Positions 27,762 through 36,616 are shown, numbered from the stretch's first letter. The stretch: DNA of 64,000 nt from Draconibacterium mangrovi (GCF_010586825.1 NZ_JAAAGB010000010.1:1-64000); one strand, 5' to 3'. Notes: a model not told the origin generated them from the sequence alone. Program-made: numbers and translations.

Positions 27762-29468
27762 ATGAGTCATCAGGAATTAAGCGAACAAGAGATCATCAGA
27801 CGAAATTCGTTGCAAAAAATGCGCGAGTTGGGGATCGACCCCTACCCGGCGGCACAGTACCACGTAAATACCAACACCAAAGAAATAAAACAGAACTTCA
27901 AGGAAGAGGAGAAGAATTTTCAGGATGTAGTGATTGCCGGCCGTTTGATGAGCCGCAGAATTATGGGAAAAGCTGCGTTTGCTGAGATCCAGGACCACGA
28001 AGGACGTATTCAGATTTACGTTAACCGCGACGAAATTTGCACCGGCGACGATAAAGTGATGTACAACGAGGTGTTTAAGAAATTGCTCGACATTGGCGAC
28101 ATCATCGGTGTGAAAGGACATGCTTTTATTACCCAAATGGGCGAATTAACCATTCATGTTACTGAATTTACAGTGCTGAATAAATCGTTGCGCCCCTTGC
28201 CGATTGTAAAAGAAAAAGACGGCAAAACTTTTGATGCTTTTACCGATCCGGAGCAGCGTTACCGTCAGCGTTACATCGATTTGATCGTTAATCCTGAAGT
28301 GAAAGAGACGTTCAAAAAACGGACAATCATATACAACACCATGCGTCAGATGTTTAACGAGTATGGTTATCACGAGGTGGAAACACCAATTCTGCAGCCT
28401 ATTCCTGGAGGAGCTGCTGCACGTCCGTTTATTACGCACCACAATGCGCTGAACATGCCATTGTATATGCGTATTGCCAACGAGCTTTACCTAAAACGAC
28501 TGATTGTTGGTGGTTTTGAAGGTGTTTACGAGTTTGCCAAAGATTTCCGTAACGAAGGAATGGACCGCACCCACAATCCGGAATTTACCGTGATGGAAAT
28601 TTATGTGGCCTACAAAGACTACAAATGGATGATGAGCTTTACCGAAGAAATTTGTGAGCGTGTGGCCATGGCATTACACGGAACCACAAAAGTTCAGTTG
28701 GGCGACAACATTATCGATTATAAAGCACCTTACCCGCGTGTTACCATGGCCGAGGCTATTATGGAACACACCGGTTACGATATCAACGGCAAGTCGGAAG
28801 ACGAGCTGCGCGAGATTTGCAAAAAGCTCGATATTGAAATCGACGAAACCATGGGTAAAGGAAAACTGATTGACGAAATATTTGGCGAAAAATGTGAGGG
28901 CAACTACATTCAGCCAACCTTTATTACCGATTACCCAAAAGAAATGTCGCCGCTTACAAAAATGCACCGCGACAACCCTGAATTGACCGAACGTTTTGAG
29001 TTGATGGTTAACGGTAAAGAGCTGGCAAACGCCTACTCGGAGCTGAACGACCCAATCGACCAGCGCGAGCGTTTTGAAGACCAGCTGAAACTGTCGGAAA
29101 AAGGTGACGACGAAGCGATGTTTATCGACCAGGATTTCCTGCGTGCTTTGGAATACGGTATGCCTCCTACATCGGGAATGGGAATTGGAATGGACCGCTT
29201 AACGATGTTTATGACCAACAGCCCATCGATTCAGGATGTGTTGTTTTTCCCGCAAATGAAACCGGAGAAAAAAGCTGTGGAACTGACCGAGGACGAAAAA
29301 GCAGTTTTCGAATTGCTAAAAGCGGAATCGCCGATTGAACTTAATGCGCTAAAAGACAAAGCCGGACTAAGCAACAAAAAATGGGATAAAGCCATTAAAG
29401 GCCTTACCAAAAAGAGTGTGGCTAAGGTTGAAAATACGGATGCTGGTTTGTTGGTGACGGCGTTGTAG
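27762..29468 (+). CDS. lysS: Lysyl-tRNA synthetase, class II
   Basis: 568 residues from [10 protein letters not shown] at 27762. An upstream in-frame ATG-like start at 27627 is rejected because it lies before the promoter. The OB-fold anticodon domain is at about 55-165. Class II motif 2 reads [15 protein letters not shown] and motif 3 [12 protein letters not shown]. The last 65 residues, after the normal end of the enzyme, form a helical extension seen in Bacteroidota LysS. A terminator follows at 29514. Confidence 0.96.
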   Translation: MSHQELSEQEIIRRNSLQKMRELGIDPYPAAQYHVNTNTKEIKQNFKEEEKNFQDVVIAGRLMSRRIMGKAAFAEIQDHEGRIQIYVNRDEICTGDDKVMYNEVFKKLLDIGDIIGVKGHAFITQMGELTIHVTEFTVLNKSLRPLPIVKEKDGKTFDAFTDPEQRYRQRYIDLIVNPEVKETFKKRTIIYNTMRQMFNEYGYHEVETPILQPIPGGAAARPFITHHNALNMPLYMRIANELYLKRLIVGGFEGVYEFAKDFRNEGMDRTHNPEFTVMEIYVAYKDYKWMMSFTEEICERVAMALHGTTKVQLGDNIIDYKAPYPRVTMAEAIMEHTGYDINGKSEDELREICKKLDIEIDETMGKGKLIDEIFGEKCEGNYIQPTFITDYPKEMSPLTKMHRDNPELTERFELMVNGKELANAYSELNDPIDQRERFEDQLKLSEKGDDEAMFIDQDFLRALEYGMPPTSGMGIGMDRLTMFMTNSPSIQDVLFFPQMKPEKKAVELTEDEKAVFELLKAESPIELNALKDKAGLSNKKWDKAIKGLTKKSVAKVENTDAGLLVTAL

Positions 29469-29513
29469 CCTCCAAGGCAAAAGGAAAAAGGAAAAAGTCA
29501 AAATTAAGATAGT

Positions 29514-29546
29514 AAAGCCTCTTCGATTTTCGGAGGGGCTTTTTTA
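29514..29546 (+). terminator. Terminator after lysS
   Basis: AAAGCCTCTTCG pairs with CGGAGGGGCTTT (12 bp with two G-T pairs), loop ATTTT, followed by a T-run. Confidence 0.8.
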
Positions 29547-29642
29547 ATTATGGTCACAGATGTTGCACTATCCTTTACTAATTTGGAACAAAAATTTTGG
29601 TACTAAGTATAATTAACCACATTAACTTAAATACAAAAAGTC

Positions 29643-30014
29643 ATGAAGCAACTTCGTCATTTTACATTCGCTATTTTAGCACTGATCCTGATCTCTATTT
29701 TTTCATGCTCTAAAGATGATGATGACAAAGTTGTTAACCCAATTATTGGCACATGGGAATATGCTGAATCTATTGAAGGATTCTCAATGACCGTAACAGT
29801 TACTTTTAATGCAAACCATACTGGTACAATGCACATGGCCATTGTTATTGACGGAGAATCGGAAAGTGAGTCAAGTAGTTTTACGTATAGTACCGATGGA
29901 TCTCAACTTACAATAACAGAAAATGGTGAAAGCGTCGTTGTTACTTATTCTATTTCAGGTGACACGCTAACCCTCACTGAAGATGGAGAGCAAATGGTGT
30001 ATCACAGGGTATAG
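29643..30014 (+). CDS. Small lipocalin-like lipoprotein
   Basis: 123 residues. The signal peptide ends in a lipobox (SIFSC) and the lipidated Cys is followed by SKDDDD, the acidic lipoprotein export signal that sends Bacteroidota lipoproteins to the cell surface. The rest is a run of beta strands starting IIGTWEYAES and including GDTLTLTEDG, as in the lipocalin-like families of Bacteroidota (DUF4923/DUF5640 kind). Ligand and role are unknown. It is a single gene between two terminators. Confidence 0.75.
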   Translation: MKQLRHFTFAILALILISIFSCSKDDDDKVVNPIIGTWEYAESIEGFSMTVTVTFNANHTGTMHMAIVIDGESESESSSFTYSTDGSQLTITENGESVVVTYSISGDTLTLTEDGEQMVYHRV

Positions 30015-30096
30015 ATGCACTTACTTACAATAATTCATGTAAAGTTTTAACTCGATTTTGCATCATCGGGTTTCCGGACAGGACGTGATGATAAAA

Positions 30097-30134
30097 GAAA
30101 AAGCCTTACTGTATACAAACAGAAAGGCTTTTTT
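30097..30134. terminator. Bidirectional terminator between the lipoprotein gene and the next minus gene
   Basis: AAAAAGCCTT...AAGGCTTTTT with an inner CTGT/ACAG pair; T-runs result on both strands, serving both converging genes. Confidence 0.8.
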
Positions 30135-30158
30135 AACCACAGGCAATACCCGGATTAT

Positions 30159-30821
30159 TTAACTTCGAACCAATTTACCCAACGCTTCTAACAGTTGAGG
30201 TTTATCTTCCATGGCAATTTTCGCCACGGCGTAAAATTCGCTCATCCAGTCGTCCATTCTTTCAAATGCTGCGTCTTTGGCTCTTGTTGCCTCCTGCGAT
30301 TCGCCTTTTTCCCTTAGGTATTCGCCCCGGGCAGCCTCCAAATCGGCAATCAGGCCCATTGCGTTTGTTATGTCTTCGGCTGTTATCTTAAGCCGTAGTA
30401 ATTTTGGCTGTATTTGAGCATCTCTGCTACCTGCCACGTTATAAAAACGTCTCACCGTTTCCAACCACTTTATATACGCGTTCGACAAACTGCCGGTAAG
30501 CGCAAGTTCTTCTAATATTTGAGGATCGTTTCGGAAAATAACCTTTGCCTTTTTTCGGTGCATCCGATACGTAGCATCAAGTTGTTCTTTTAAAGTTTGA
30601 AAAGCTGCATAGGCTTCCGAAGTTTCATCGTCTTCTGTTTTGTTTAAGTCGAAAATTTGGCGGGTTTCGGCCAGTAGCGTCTTACCTTCGGCAATTACTG
30701 TCGTATCGTAACCAAATTCGGCCATGCTTGTAGCCAACTCAGGTTGAATTTCGACATTTGTTAACGATACGCGATACTGCTCGAGGGCTTCTGCCTCTGA
30801 AAGTGTTTTTTTAGTTACCAT
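30159..30821 (-). CDS. Hypothetical all-helical protein
   Basis: 220 residues, with no signal peptide or membrane segment. The predicted structure is almost entirely helical, with charged stretches (ALEQYRVSLTNVEIQ, YRMHRKKAKVIFRNDP, LEAARGEYLREKGESQEATRAKDAAFERMDDWM). I do not recognise the family. The composition resembles four-helix-bundle or helical-repeat cytoplasmic proteins found only in Bacteroidota. The array of 21-bp units begins about 115 bp upstream of its start and is the most striking feature of its surroundings. Confidence 0.7.
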   Translation of the reverse strand: MVTKKTLSEAEALEQYRVSLTNVEIQPELATSMAEFGYDTTVIAEGKTLLAETRQIFDLNKTEDDETSEAYAAFQTLKEQLDATYRMHRKKAKVIFRNDPQILEELALTGSLSNAYIKWLETVRRFYNVAGSRDAQIQPKLLRLKITAEDITNAMGLIADLEAARGEYLREKGESQEATRAKDAAFERMDDWMSEFYAVAKIAMEDKPQLLEALGKLVRS

Positions 30822-31462
30822 TTCAATTAATTTTAAGGTTTACATTTATGTTTATCAACTCTTTTTGAGTGATTGCCTGTTGCTTACCCCTACTGTCCTT
30901 AACGCTGTTCATCCATTTTTCCGGCTCCCCACGCATTCCTTAAGCTTCTCCATTAGCTCCTTACAACTTCTCATGTATTCCTTATGGTCACTCATGCGTT
31001 CCTTACAGCTCCCCATGGGTTCCTTAAGGCCTCTCATGCGTTCCTTATGGCCCCCGATGAGCTCCTTAAGGCCTCTGATGCGTTCCTTATGGTTTCCAAT
31101 GTATTCCTTACAACTTGCCGCGAACAGAATGTGATTCCTCACTTATTCCTTACGCCAGCCCGGGGTTGCCTTTAAATTTTGTATGCTTATTTTGCCTGGG
31201 CGATGGTTATTTTTGATTCGTTTTTTGTTAAATAGTGTCTTCAATTTATGGAATTCTTACCAATTATCCTAATCTCCTAATGCACTTGTGCTCATTTTCA
31301 ACACACAGAACACACAGACAAGCAAGCATAAACAGGCATAGAACACCCCGACTTTTAAAATTCACACCAAGGCCTTTAACCAGGTAGCCTAACTTGTGTA
31401 ACTCAATACCTTGGCCTCCGTATACAAAACCATTCTAATGAATTAATCTAAAATCACAGGTC
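30822..31462. other. Gene-poor gap containing a 21-bp repeat array
   Basis: 641 bp between the hypothetical minus gene and the secreted plus gene. About a third is the repeat array. The remainder (31170-31462) is AT-rich with no clear structure. Frames of 77 (minus, 30909-31142) and 89 codons (plus, 30865-31134) cross the array and are 7-residue repeats. Confidence 0.7.
30936..31166. repeat. Tandem array of eleven 21-bp units
   Basis: Units start at 30936, 30957, 30978, 30999, 31020, 31041, 31062, 31083, 31104, 31125 and 31146, each exactly 21 bp after the last. Ten of eleven begin with TTCCTTA or CTCCTTA, and many have ATG near position 16 (e.g. CATGCG). The unit at 31125 is degenerate. On the minus strand the array reads as heptads xMxxxKE, with Ile/Met and Leu/His/Cys in a/d spacing, so it could encode a short coiled coil. 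On the other hand the invariant A of the heptamer falls on a third codon position and stays T on the minus strand whatever the residue, which favours conservation of the DNA itself. Confidence 0.85.
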
Positions 31463-31879
31463 ATGAAAAAAATCGTAGTTATAGCAGCGGCTTTTCTGCT
31501 GTTTGGTTTATTTGCCGGCGCACAAACCATCGAAAAAGGAAGTCTTATCAGCATCCACACCATCGAACTTACCGCACACCAAAGCATTCCGGTTGACCGA
31601 ATAATCAATTTTCTTGAAAACGAACTCTATCCGGCTTTTGCAAAGGAACTAGGTTGCGAGATTAAACTGATGAAGGGATTAAACCGGGAAACCGAGAACA
31701 AAATTGGCGTGGTATATTACTATTCGTCAAAACAACATTTTAACCGGTTTTGGAACGACAACGGCGACCCCACAGAAGAGGGGAATAAAGCATTAAGCCA
31801 TGTGGAACATTTAAGGGTGGAATTCAGAGAATTGGGCGAATCAAAAATATTAGCCATTCAGGACTGGAACGTTAATTAA
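31463..31879 (+). CDS. Secreted hypothetical protein, possible dimeric alpha-beta barrel
   Basis: 138 residues with a clear signal peptide (KKIVVIAAAFLLFGLFAGAQ, cleavage after GAQ). The mature part, with a first strand SLISIHTIEL, a helix VDRIINFLENELYPAFA, a central strand IGVVYYYSS and a closing strand EFRELG...LAIQDWN, has the beta-alpha-beta-beta rhythm of ferredoxin-like dimeric barrels (NIPSNAP/EthD kind). This is a structural guess only. No catalytic motif is visible. Expected in the periplasm or outside the cell. Confidence 0.65.
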   Translation: MKKIVVIAAAFLLFGLFAGAQTIEKGSLISIHTIELTAHQSIPVDRIINFLENELYPAFAKELGCEIKLMKGLNRETENKIGVVYYYSSKQHFNRFWNDNGDPTEEGNKALSHVEHLRVEFRELGESKILAIQDWNVN

Positions 31880-32002
31880 CCAAACAGATGTAACCCTTGG
31901 TTTTGTATGCTTTACACCATATTCAATTCTTTTGAAAGCCGTTCATTTTCGCGTAATTTTATTCGGATAAAATCTTTTTAACGGATTAAATGTTATTTAG
32001 AT

Positions 32003-32482
32003 ATGGAATACCGGGATTTCAATAAGGACTTTCATTTGAAATTAAGTGCCGAGTTTAAGCGCATCGATCAGCTTTTTGAGCAATTTAATCGCCATTTTAT
32101 TCGCGAGCAGTTGCTTATAGCCAACGAATATTCGGACTTAAACCTGCCAAAAGATGAATTAAATAAGGCGCTAAAACAATATGCCGCCCACTTGTTTAAT
32201 TGTGCCGACTCGGTAGCCGACAAGGATGAAAACTACAACGAAATACGATTGGCGCTGGAATTGGAATCTATCACACGTGCAACGGATAAATACCCTTTGC
32301 GTTTCCGGGAATCGGAATTTGCCCAACGAACACATCAAAAAGCCAAAGAGTTGTTGATTCAGTTTTTCCCGGAACTCATGGAGCTCTCGGCCAACGGGTT
32401 TCGCCTTCTGGAGAAGTTTAGTCTGTTCTATAACCTCGATTTCATTTCGGTACTGGAAGAAAATAAAACAGCCATTGATTAG
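32003..32482 (+). CDS. Hypothetical helical protein
   Basis: 159 residues, predicted helical and cytoplasmic, with no signal peptide, Cys motif or known domain that I can see (MEYRDFNKDFHLKLSAEFKR at the start). Codon usage and base composition match the neighbours. It stands alone, about 100 bp before tRNA-Thr. Confidence 0.6.
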   Translation: MEYRDFNKDFHLKLSAEFKRIDQLFEQFNRHFIREQLLIANEYSDLNLPKDELNKALKQYAAHLFNCADSVADKDENYNEIRLALELESITRATDKYPLRFRESEFAQRTHQKAKELLIQFFPELMELSANGFRLLEKFSLFYNLDFISVLEENKTAID

Positions 32483-32586
32483 TAGAACTTCTTTCTCCGA
32501 TGATTAATATGCGCTGCTTTTCATGCCTAGTATTGTTTTTGGGCATAACCATTATCGGCAAAAATATTTTATATTGTAACAGGCAG

Positions 32587-32659
32587 GCCTCTTTAGCTCA
32601 GTTGGTAGAGCAGCTCATTCGTAATGAGCAGGTCGCGGGTTCAAGTCCCGTGAGAGGCT
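32587..32659 (+). tRNA. tRNA-Thr (anticodon CGU)
   Basis: 73-nt cloverleaf. Acceptor GCCTCTT pairs with GAGAGGC (last pair T-G), the D arm is GCTC/GAGC, the anticodon arm GCTCA/TGAGC carries loop TTCGTAA with anticodon CGT at the usual place, and the T arm is GCGGG/CCCGT with loop TTCAAGT. The discriminator base is T and CCA is not encoded. It reads ACG codons. Confidence 0.96.
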
Positions 32660-32744
32660 CTTTTCTCTCCATTAGGCAGTAAATTAGAACAAAGAATTAG
32701 TCCAATACGATAGTAAACTTTTCAAGTTTTGGAGTAAGACCATA

Positions 32745-32775
32745 AAAAAACCGAAGTCATTTGCCTTCGGTTTTT
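32745..32775. terminator. Bidirectional terminator between tRNA-Thr and the PRC-barrel gene
   Basis: AAAAACCGAAG and CTTCGGTTTTT, 11-bp arms around an 8-nt loop, with T-runs for both strands. Confidence 0.8.
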
Positions 32776-32802
32776 CCATTTCCCAATTTTGATTATCTCA
32801 TT

Positions 32803-33549
32803 CTATTTCCTTTTACCGTGATAGTCGTAAAGAACTTCCTCAAACTCGGCATTTACTGCATCATCCGGGTTATATTCCGGTGAGTCTTTAATGGCTTCTT
32901 TTGTCATATCAACACGGGCTTCACGATCCGAGAAGCTAATCTTATCGATCACTTCAATCGGAAGAATTACTTTTTTACTCCAGGGGAATAAATTATTCGT
33001 GTCGACCACAAAGTACAGAATTTGCCAGTCGGTGTCGTCAATAATCAAATCGGAAATATGTCCGAATTTGTCATCGGTGGCGTTAATCCCATAACCTTTT
33101 ATCTCGTTAAAACTGCGCAAACTTGTATCAATGTCTTCTTCCTTAATTACCTTACGCGGTGCTCTGAATGCTACGCCCGGGTAAAACACAACTTCGTTTC
33201 CGGCAAATGCGGCTGAATCGACCATCCAATACGGATATTTGATTCCGTAATAATCGGCCAGTTTTCGCTCGTAAATTCGCGATACCGGCATGTCGAAACT
33301 TAAGTTTGGCGACCGTTTAATATTGTCGACACTCAAGTTAATTTTGAACGTCTTTTCTTCCCAATCGGGCTCTCCAAGGAAATTATAGGGCACCAATACC
33401 CTGTTCGCCTTAAAGAAATTCCCCAGGTCAACTTCCACATACCTTATTATCCAACTCTTTTCGTCGAATAAAAAATCATTTACTTTTCCTTCTTCTCCAT
33501 CCTTTGCCCTAACGGAGTATCCTATCAATTCTCTTAAACTACGTTTCAT
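32803..33549 (-). CDS. PRC-barrel domain protein
   Basis: 248 residues with two PRC-barrel domains: about 5-75 (LRELIGYSVRAKDGEEGKVNDFLFDEKSWIIRYVEVD) and about 140-215 (SFNEIKGYGINATDDKFGHISDLIIDDTDWQILYFVVDT). Each ends with the VxLPxxVIDKI-type strand. A linker with aromatic residues lies between them (YYGIKYPYWMV). PRC-barrels occur in photosystem, RNA-processing and sporulation proteins; this two-domain form is common in environmental bacteria and often stress-induced, with no defined activity. Confidence 0.88.
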   Translation of the reverse strand: MKRSLRELIGYSVRAKDGEEGKVNDFLFDEKSWIIRYVEVDLGNFFKANRVLVPYNFLGEPDWEEKTFKINLSVDNIKRSPNLSFDMPVSRIYERKLADYYGIKYPYWMVDSAAFAGNEVVFYPGVAFRAPRKVIKEEDIDTSLRSFNEIKGYGINATDDKFGHISDLIIDDTDWQILYFVVDTNNLFPWSKKVILPIEVIDKISFSDREARVDMTKEAIKDSPEYNPDDAVNAEFEEVLYDYHGKRK

Positions 33550-33985
33550 AATACCAGATTTTATATTTTGTTGTGCACTATTGCACGCTATTTCCCTGAA
33601 CAGTTTTTATCGCTTACGATTTATAGCTATCGCTTTGCTTTTACTACTAATTCCAAAGATGTGCCATAATACGCCACACAATAAATCAACACATCTAACA
33701 AAGCCTGAAATACTGACACTTACGCCAACGGAATAGGTTTATGAAACAAGAATAAATATGAATTTACTGTGGAAAAAAGTCACAACAAGTGTGGAGAATT
33801 GTTACTTATCGATACGAATATGGACGGAAAAACGAAAGCACCCGGCAACTTCCATGATGCAATAATTACAAGCGGTTTTAAGGGCGATTTTTTTTGAAAA
33901 AGGGCCAGAAATCCTTATAACAGATTTTCACAAATCCGTTTCATAGCCAAGGATAGAATTTCAACGAGTGACGATTAAACAGAAA

Positions 33986-34075
33986 TTAATGATTTTGTTT
34001 CACATCAAGGTAACTTCTGTACATCATTATAGAAATCGCCATCAGAAATAAAATACCATAAATAATTACTGCCAT
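33986..34075 (-). CDS. 29-residue single-pass membrane protein
   Basis: ATG at 34075, TAA at 33986. The sequence starts MAVIIYG, continues through a hydrophobic helix of about 18 residues, and ends in YRSYLDVKQNH. It aligns without gaps to the micro-ORF at 34299: Met1, Ala2, Tyr6, Gly7, Ile14, Tyr22, Asp24, Val25 and Lys26 are identical. The upstream bases TTTAAAACAAAAAGTT resemble those before the other copy. It is too short for standard gene finders. It resembles small subunits or regulators of membrane complexes (KdpF/CydX class) in size only; I do not recognise the family. Confidence 0.6.
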   Translation of the reverse strand: MAVIIYGILFLMAISIMMYRSYLDVKQNH

Positions 34076-34298
34076 AACTTTTTGTTTTAAAGTATAGATA
34101 TGGTTACGGCCTAATACAGCAGTTGTTTCGCTTTAAATGAGATAGTTATTAAAAGCCAATTGTTAATATGTAGCAGAATATTAGTGATTAAGAGACTTAA
34201 AAACAGTGTGGTGAGATATGTACAGACTTCCCCTCATATGGCATTTACTCCATTCAATTAGTGGTATTTCCCGGGTGCAGCCCCATACCAAAATACTT

Positions 34299-34385
34299 TT
34301 AGCTATGTTTTACATCCCGATAGCATAAAATCAATACTGCAACGATTATAGCTATCACGACGCTTCCATAAAGAAAAATTGCCAT
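34299..34385 (-). CDS. 28-residue single-pass membrane protein, paralogue of the 33986 gene
   Basis: ATG at 34385, TAA at 34299. It begins MAIFLYG, has a hydrophobic core rich in Val/Ile, and ends CYRDVKHS. The pattern MAxxxYG, 14 residues, YxDVK is shared with the neighbour 223 bp downstream, while the transmembrane part has diverged, as expected of a translated pair under selection at its ends. The leader TTTAAAAACCAGTT before the ATG is also shared. No larger partner gene is adjacent. Confidence 0.6.
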   Translation of the reverse strand: MAIFLYGSVVIAIIVAVLILCYRDVKHS

Positions 34386-34838
34386 AATAACTGGTTTTTA
34401 AACTATTAACTATTTCAACTGCTCTACAAGGCAACACGGTTTGCCCTGCAAACAAATCCTCTTCCAGCACTACGTTCATAATATTCCGTTTATGTCAAGT
34501 CAATTAGTTATACGCAAAAAACGTGTAAAAAGATTACCTTTTCGTCTTTTTTAGAATATTACTATAGAACGTAAACCGAGTTATTTAAAATCATGTCAAG
34601 AAATTTCAACCGTAAAAACGTATGTTGAACCTGGGTTGCATGAATTAGCTGTAACTTAATTTGATTTCGTTTTACGTAGTGGACGCAGTAGCATTAAATA
34701 GTTGTTGAAATAGTGTATTAAATGAAAAATGCACCAGAAATTTCGGGAGGGCCAGCTCTGCCGGTTTATTAAGCACGGTAAAGATATCTACGAGAAGAAT
34801 TACGTATTGAACAAAAACTTTCCTCAACATAAAAACTT

Positions 34839-34880
34839 GAGCCTTTTTCAGAGAATATCTCTGATCAGGCTCTTTTTTTT
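34839..34880 (+). terminator. Plus-strand terminator without an obvious gene
   Basis: GAGCCT (34839-34844) pairs with AGGCTC (34867-34872), with an inner CAGAGA/TCTCTG pair, followed by eight T residues. No plus-strand gene precedes it, so it may end a small RNA transcribed from within 34400-34840. Confidence 0.7.
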
Positions 34881-34886
34881 GCATAA

Positions 34887-34917
34887 AAAAAGCCATCCGG
34901 TTACCCGAATGGCTTCT
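34887..34917 (-). terminator. Terminator of the rplM-rpsI-rpsB-tsf operon
   Basis: On the minus strand AAGCCATTCGG and CCGGATGGCTT pair and are followed by a run of seven T residues, about 20 bp after the tsf stop. Confidence 0.8.
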
Positions 34918-34937
34918 AATATATTCTCTTGCTTAAA

Positions 34938-35762
34938 CTATGCGTTTAAAGAATAGCGATCGAAAGCGATTACTGATAATTCAGCATCTGCACCTTTCAG
35001 GTACTCTTTTACAGACATTTTTCCGTCTTTAACAAAAGCCTGATTGATAAGTGTTACATCTTTGTACCACTTGTTCAATGAACCCATTGCAATTTTTTCA
35101 ATCATTGCTTCAGGTTTACCTTCTTTGCGGTATTTTTCTTTCGCGAACTCTAATTCCTTATCAATTTCAGCTTGTGGAATTGAAGCTTCGTCTACAGAAA
35201 CAGGAGCCATAGCAGCAACCTGCATCGCGATATCTTTTCCTACCTGAGTATCAACAGCTTTGTTGAAAGCAACAAGAGTTGATAATTTGTTACCAGGGTG
35301 GATATAAGGAACTACAGCCTCTTCGGCTAAACATTTATAGTACGAAAGGTCAAGTTTTTCACCAGTTACACCAGTTTGCTCAGTAACTTGTGCTTCAATA
35401 GTTGAACCGTCAATCTCCAGCGCTTTTAATGCTTCCAAACTTTCAGGTTTGGCTTCCAATGCTTTTGCAAGAATTTTCTCAGCAAATGCTACAAAGCTGT
35501 CGTTTTTAGCAACAAAGTCAGTTTCGCAATTCAATACAATGATTGCACCGAATTTTCCGTCTTCAGTTGCTTTTGCCAGAGCTACACCCTCAGCTGCATC
35601 TCTGTCGGCACGTTTGTTAGCAATTAATTTACCTTTTTCGCGGATGATTTCCAGTGCTTTATCGAAGTTACCTTCGGCTTCTTTCAGGGCATTTTTGCAA
35701 TCCATCATCCCTGCGCCCGATACTTTACGCAATTTTACTACGTCTGCTGTTGTAAAAGACAT
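34938..35762 (-). CDS. tsf: Translation elongation factor Ts
   Basis: 274 residues. The UBA-like N-terminus (TTADVVKLRKVSGAGMMDCKNALKEAEGNFDKALEIIREKG) is followed by the conserved VALNCETDFVA-like segment IVLNCETDFVAKNDSF and the dimerisation core. It recycles EF-Tu-GDP. Last gene of the ribosomal operon, 45 bp after rpsB. Confidence 0.97.
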   Translation of the reverse strand: MSFTTADVVKLRKVSGAGMMDCKNALKEAEGNFDKALEIIREKGKLIANKRADRDAAEGVALAKATEDGKFGAIIVLNCETDFVAKNDSFVAFAEKILAKALEAKPESLEALKALEIDGSTIEAQVTEQTGVTGEKLDLSYYKCLAEEAVVPYIHPGNKLSTLVAFNKAVDTQVGKDIAMQVAAMAPVSVDEASIPQAEIDKELEFAKEKYRKEGKPEAMIEKIAMGSLNKWYKDVTLINQAFVKDGKMSVKEYLKGADAELSVIAFDRYSLNA

Positions 35763-35807
35763 AATTAAAATCTCTTTTTAGTGGTTTATATTATACTTAA
35801 CCTTTAA

Positions 35808-36575
35808 TTACTCTTCAGAATCTTCGTCTTCATCTTTAGCTACCTTCTTTTTAGGAGCTTCGTCTGAATCTTCTTTATCTTTCTCGATTTTGCGCTCGCT
35901 CAATCCGGCTTTAATTGCGTCGCACATCTCACCCACAATAATGCGGATTGACTGAGAAGCGTCGTCGTTAGCAGGAATTACAAAGTCGATATCATCAGGA
36001 TTTGAGTTTGTATCAACAATAGCGAATACAGGAATTCCTAATTTTTTTGCTTCGCGAACAGCAATTTTTTCTTTCAATACGTCAACAACAAATAATGCAG
36101 CCGGCAAACGGGTAAGGTCTGAGATAGAACCCAATACTTTATCCAGTTTCGCACGCTGACGTGTAATTTGTAGTTTTTCGCGTTTTGAAAGGTTATCCCA
36201 ACTTGTGTCCTTCATCATTTTATCGATGGAGATCATTTTCTTAACCGCTTTACGGATTGTTGGGAAGTTGGTAAGCATACCTCCTGGCCAGCGCTCAGTT
36301 ACGTAAGGCATTCCTACCTCTTTAACTTGCTCTGCTACCAATTCTTTGGCTTGCTTTTTAGTGGCAACGAATAACACTTTACGACCTGATTTTGTAATTT
36401 GTTTGATGGCTGCAGCAGCTTCATCAATTTTTACAACTGTTTTTTGCAGATCGATAATGTGGATACCGTTTTTCTCCATGAAGATATAAGGCTCCATGTT
36501 TGGATTCCACTTTCTTTTCAGGTGACCGAAATGTGCACCTGCTTCCAATAATTCTTGAAAATTTGTTTTTGGCAT
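35808..36575 (-). CDS. rpsB: Ribosomal protein S2
   Basis: 255 residues from MPKTNFQELLEAGAHFGH (ATG at 36575). An in-frame extension to 36605 is rejected because the S2 N-terminus is conserved at this point. The core KRKWNPNMEPYIFMEKNGIHIIDLQKT, PYVTERWPGGMLTNF and PVFAIVDTNSNPDDIDFVIPANDD are family signatures. The tail is acidic and Lys-rich, as in other Bacteroidota. Confidence 0.97.
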   Translation of the reverse strand: MPKTNFQELLEAGAHFGHLKRKWNPNMEPYIFMEKNGIHIIDLQKTVVKIDEAAAAIKQITKSGRKVLFVATKKQAKELVAEQVKEVGMPYVTERWPGGMLTNFPTIRKAVKKMISIDKMMKDTSWDNLSKREKLQITRQRAKLDKVLGSISDLTRLPAALFVVDVLKEKIAVREAKKLGIPVFAIVDTNSNPDDIDFVIPANDDASQSIRIIVGEMCDAIKAGLSERKIEKDKEDSDEAPKKKVAKDEDEDSEE

Positions 36576-36616
36576 CTGTTTACTTTTTCTATGCTCTAAA
36601 AGCAACCGCTGAGTAG

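Larger units (their letters stand above)
33550..34937. other. 1.4-kb gap holding two tiny genes and terminators
   Basis: No gene of ordinary size. It contains the two related micro-ORFs at 33986 and 34299 (minus), a plus-strand terminator at 34839 with no obvious gene before it, and the tsf terminator at 34887. The stretch 34400-34720 shows nothing I can name. Confidence 0.7.

Noticed and set aside
30865-31134. 89-codon plus-strand frame through the second array
   Set aside because: Ser/Leu/Pro-rich by-product of the repeat; the minus frame is the better, though still unproven, coding candidate.
32500-32682. 60-codon frame across tRNA-Thr
   Set aside because: It is the tRNA gene read as protein.
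34722-34772. 16-codon plus-strand frame ending GGPALPVY
   Set aside because: Resembles a short precursor peptide by chance, but has no processing genes nearby and no clear promoter; kept only as context for the orphan terminator.
34729-34956. 75-codon plus frame near the tsf terminator
   Set aside because: It runs through two terminator hairpins and into the tsf 3' end on the other strand.
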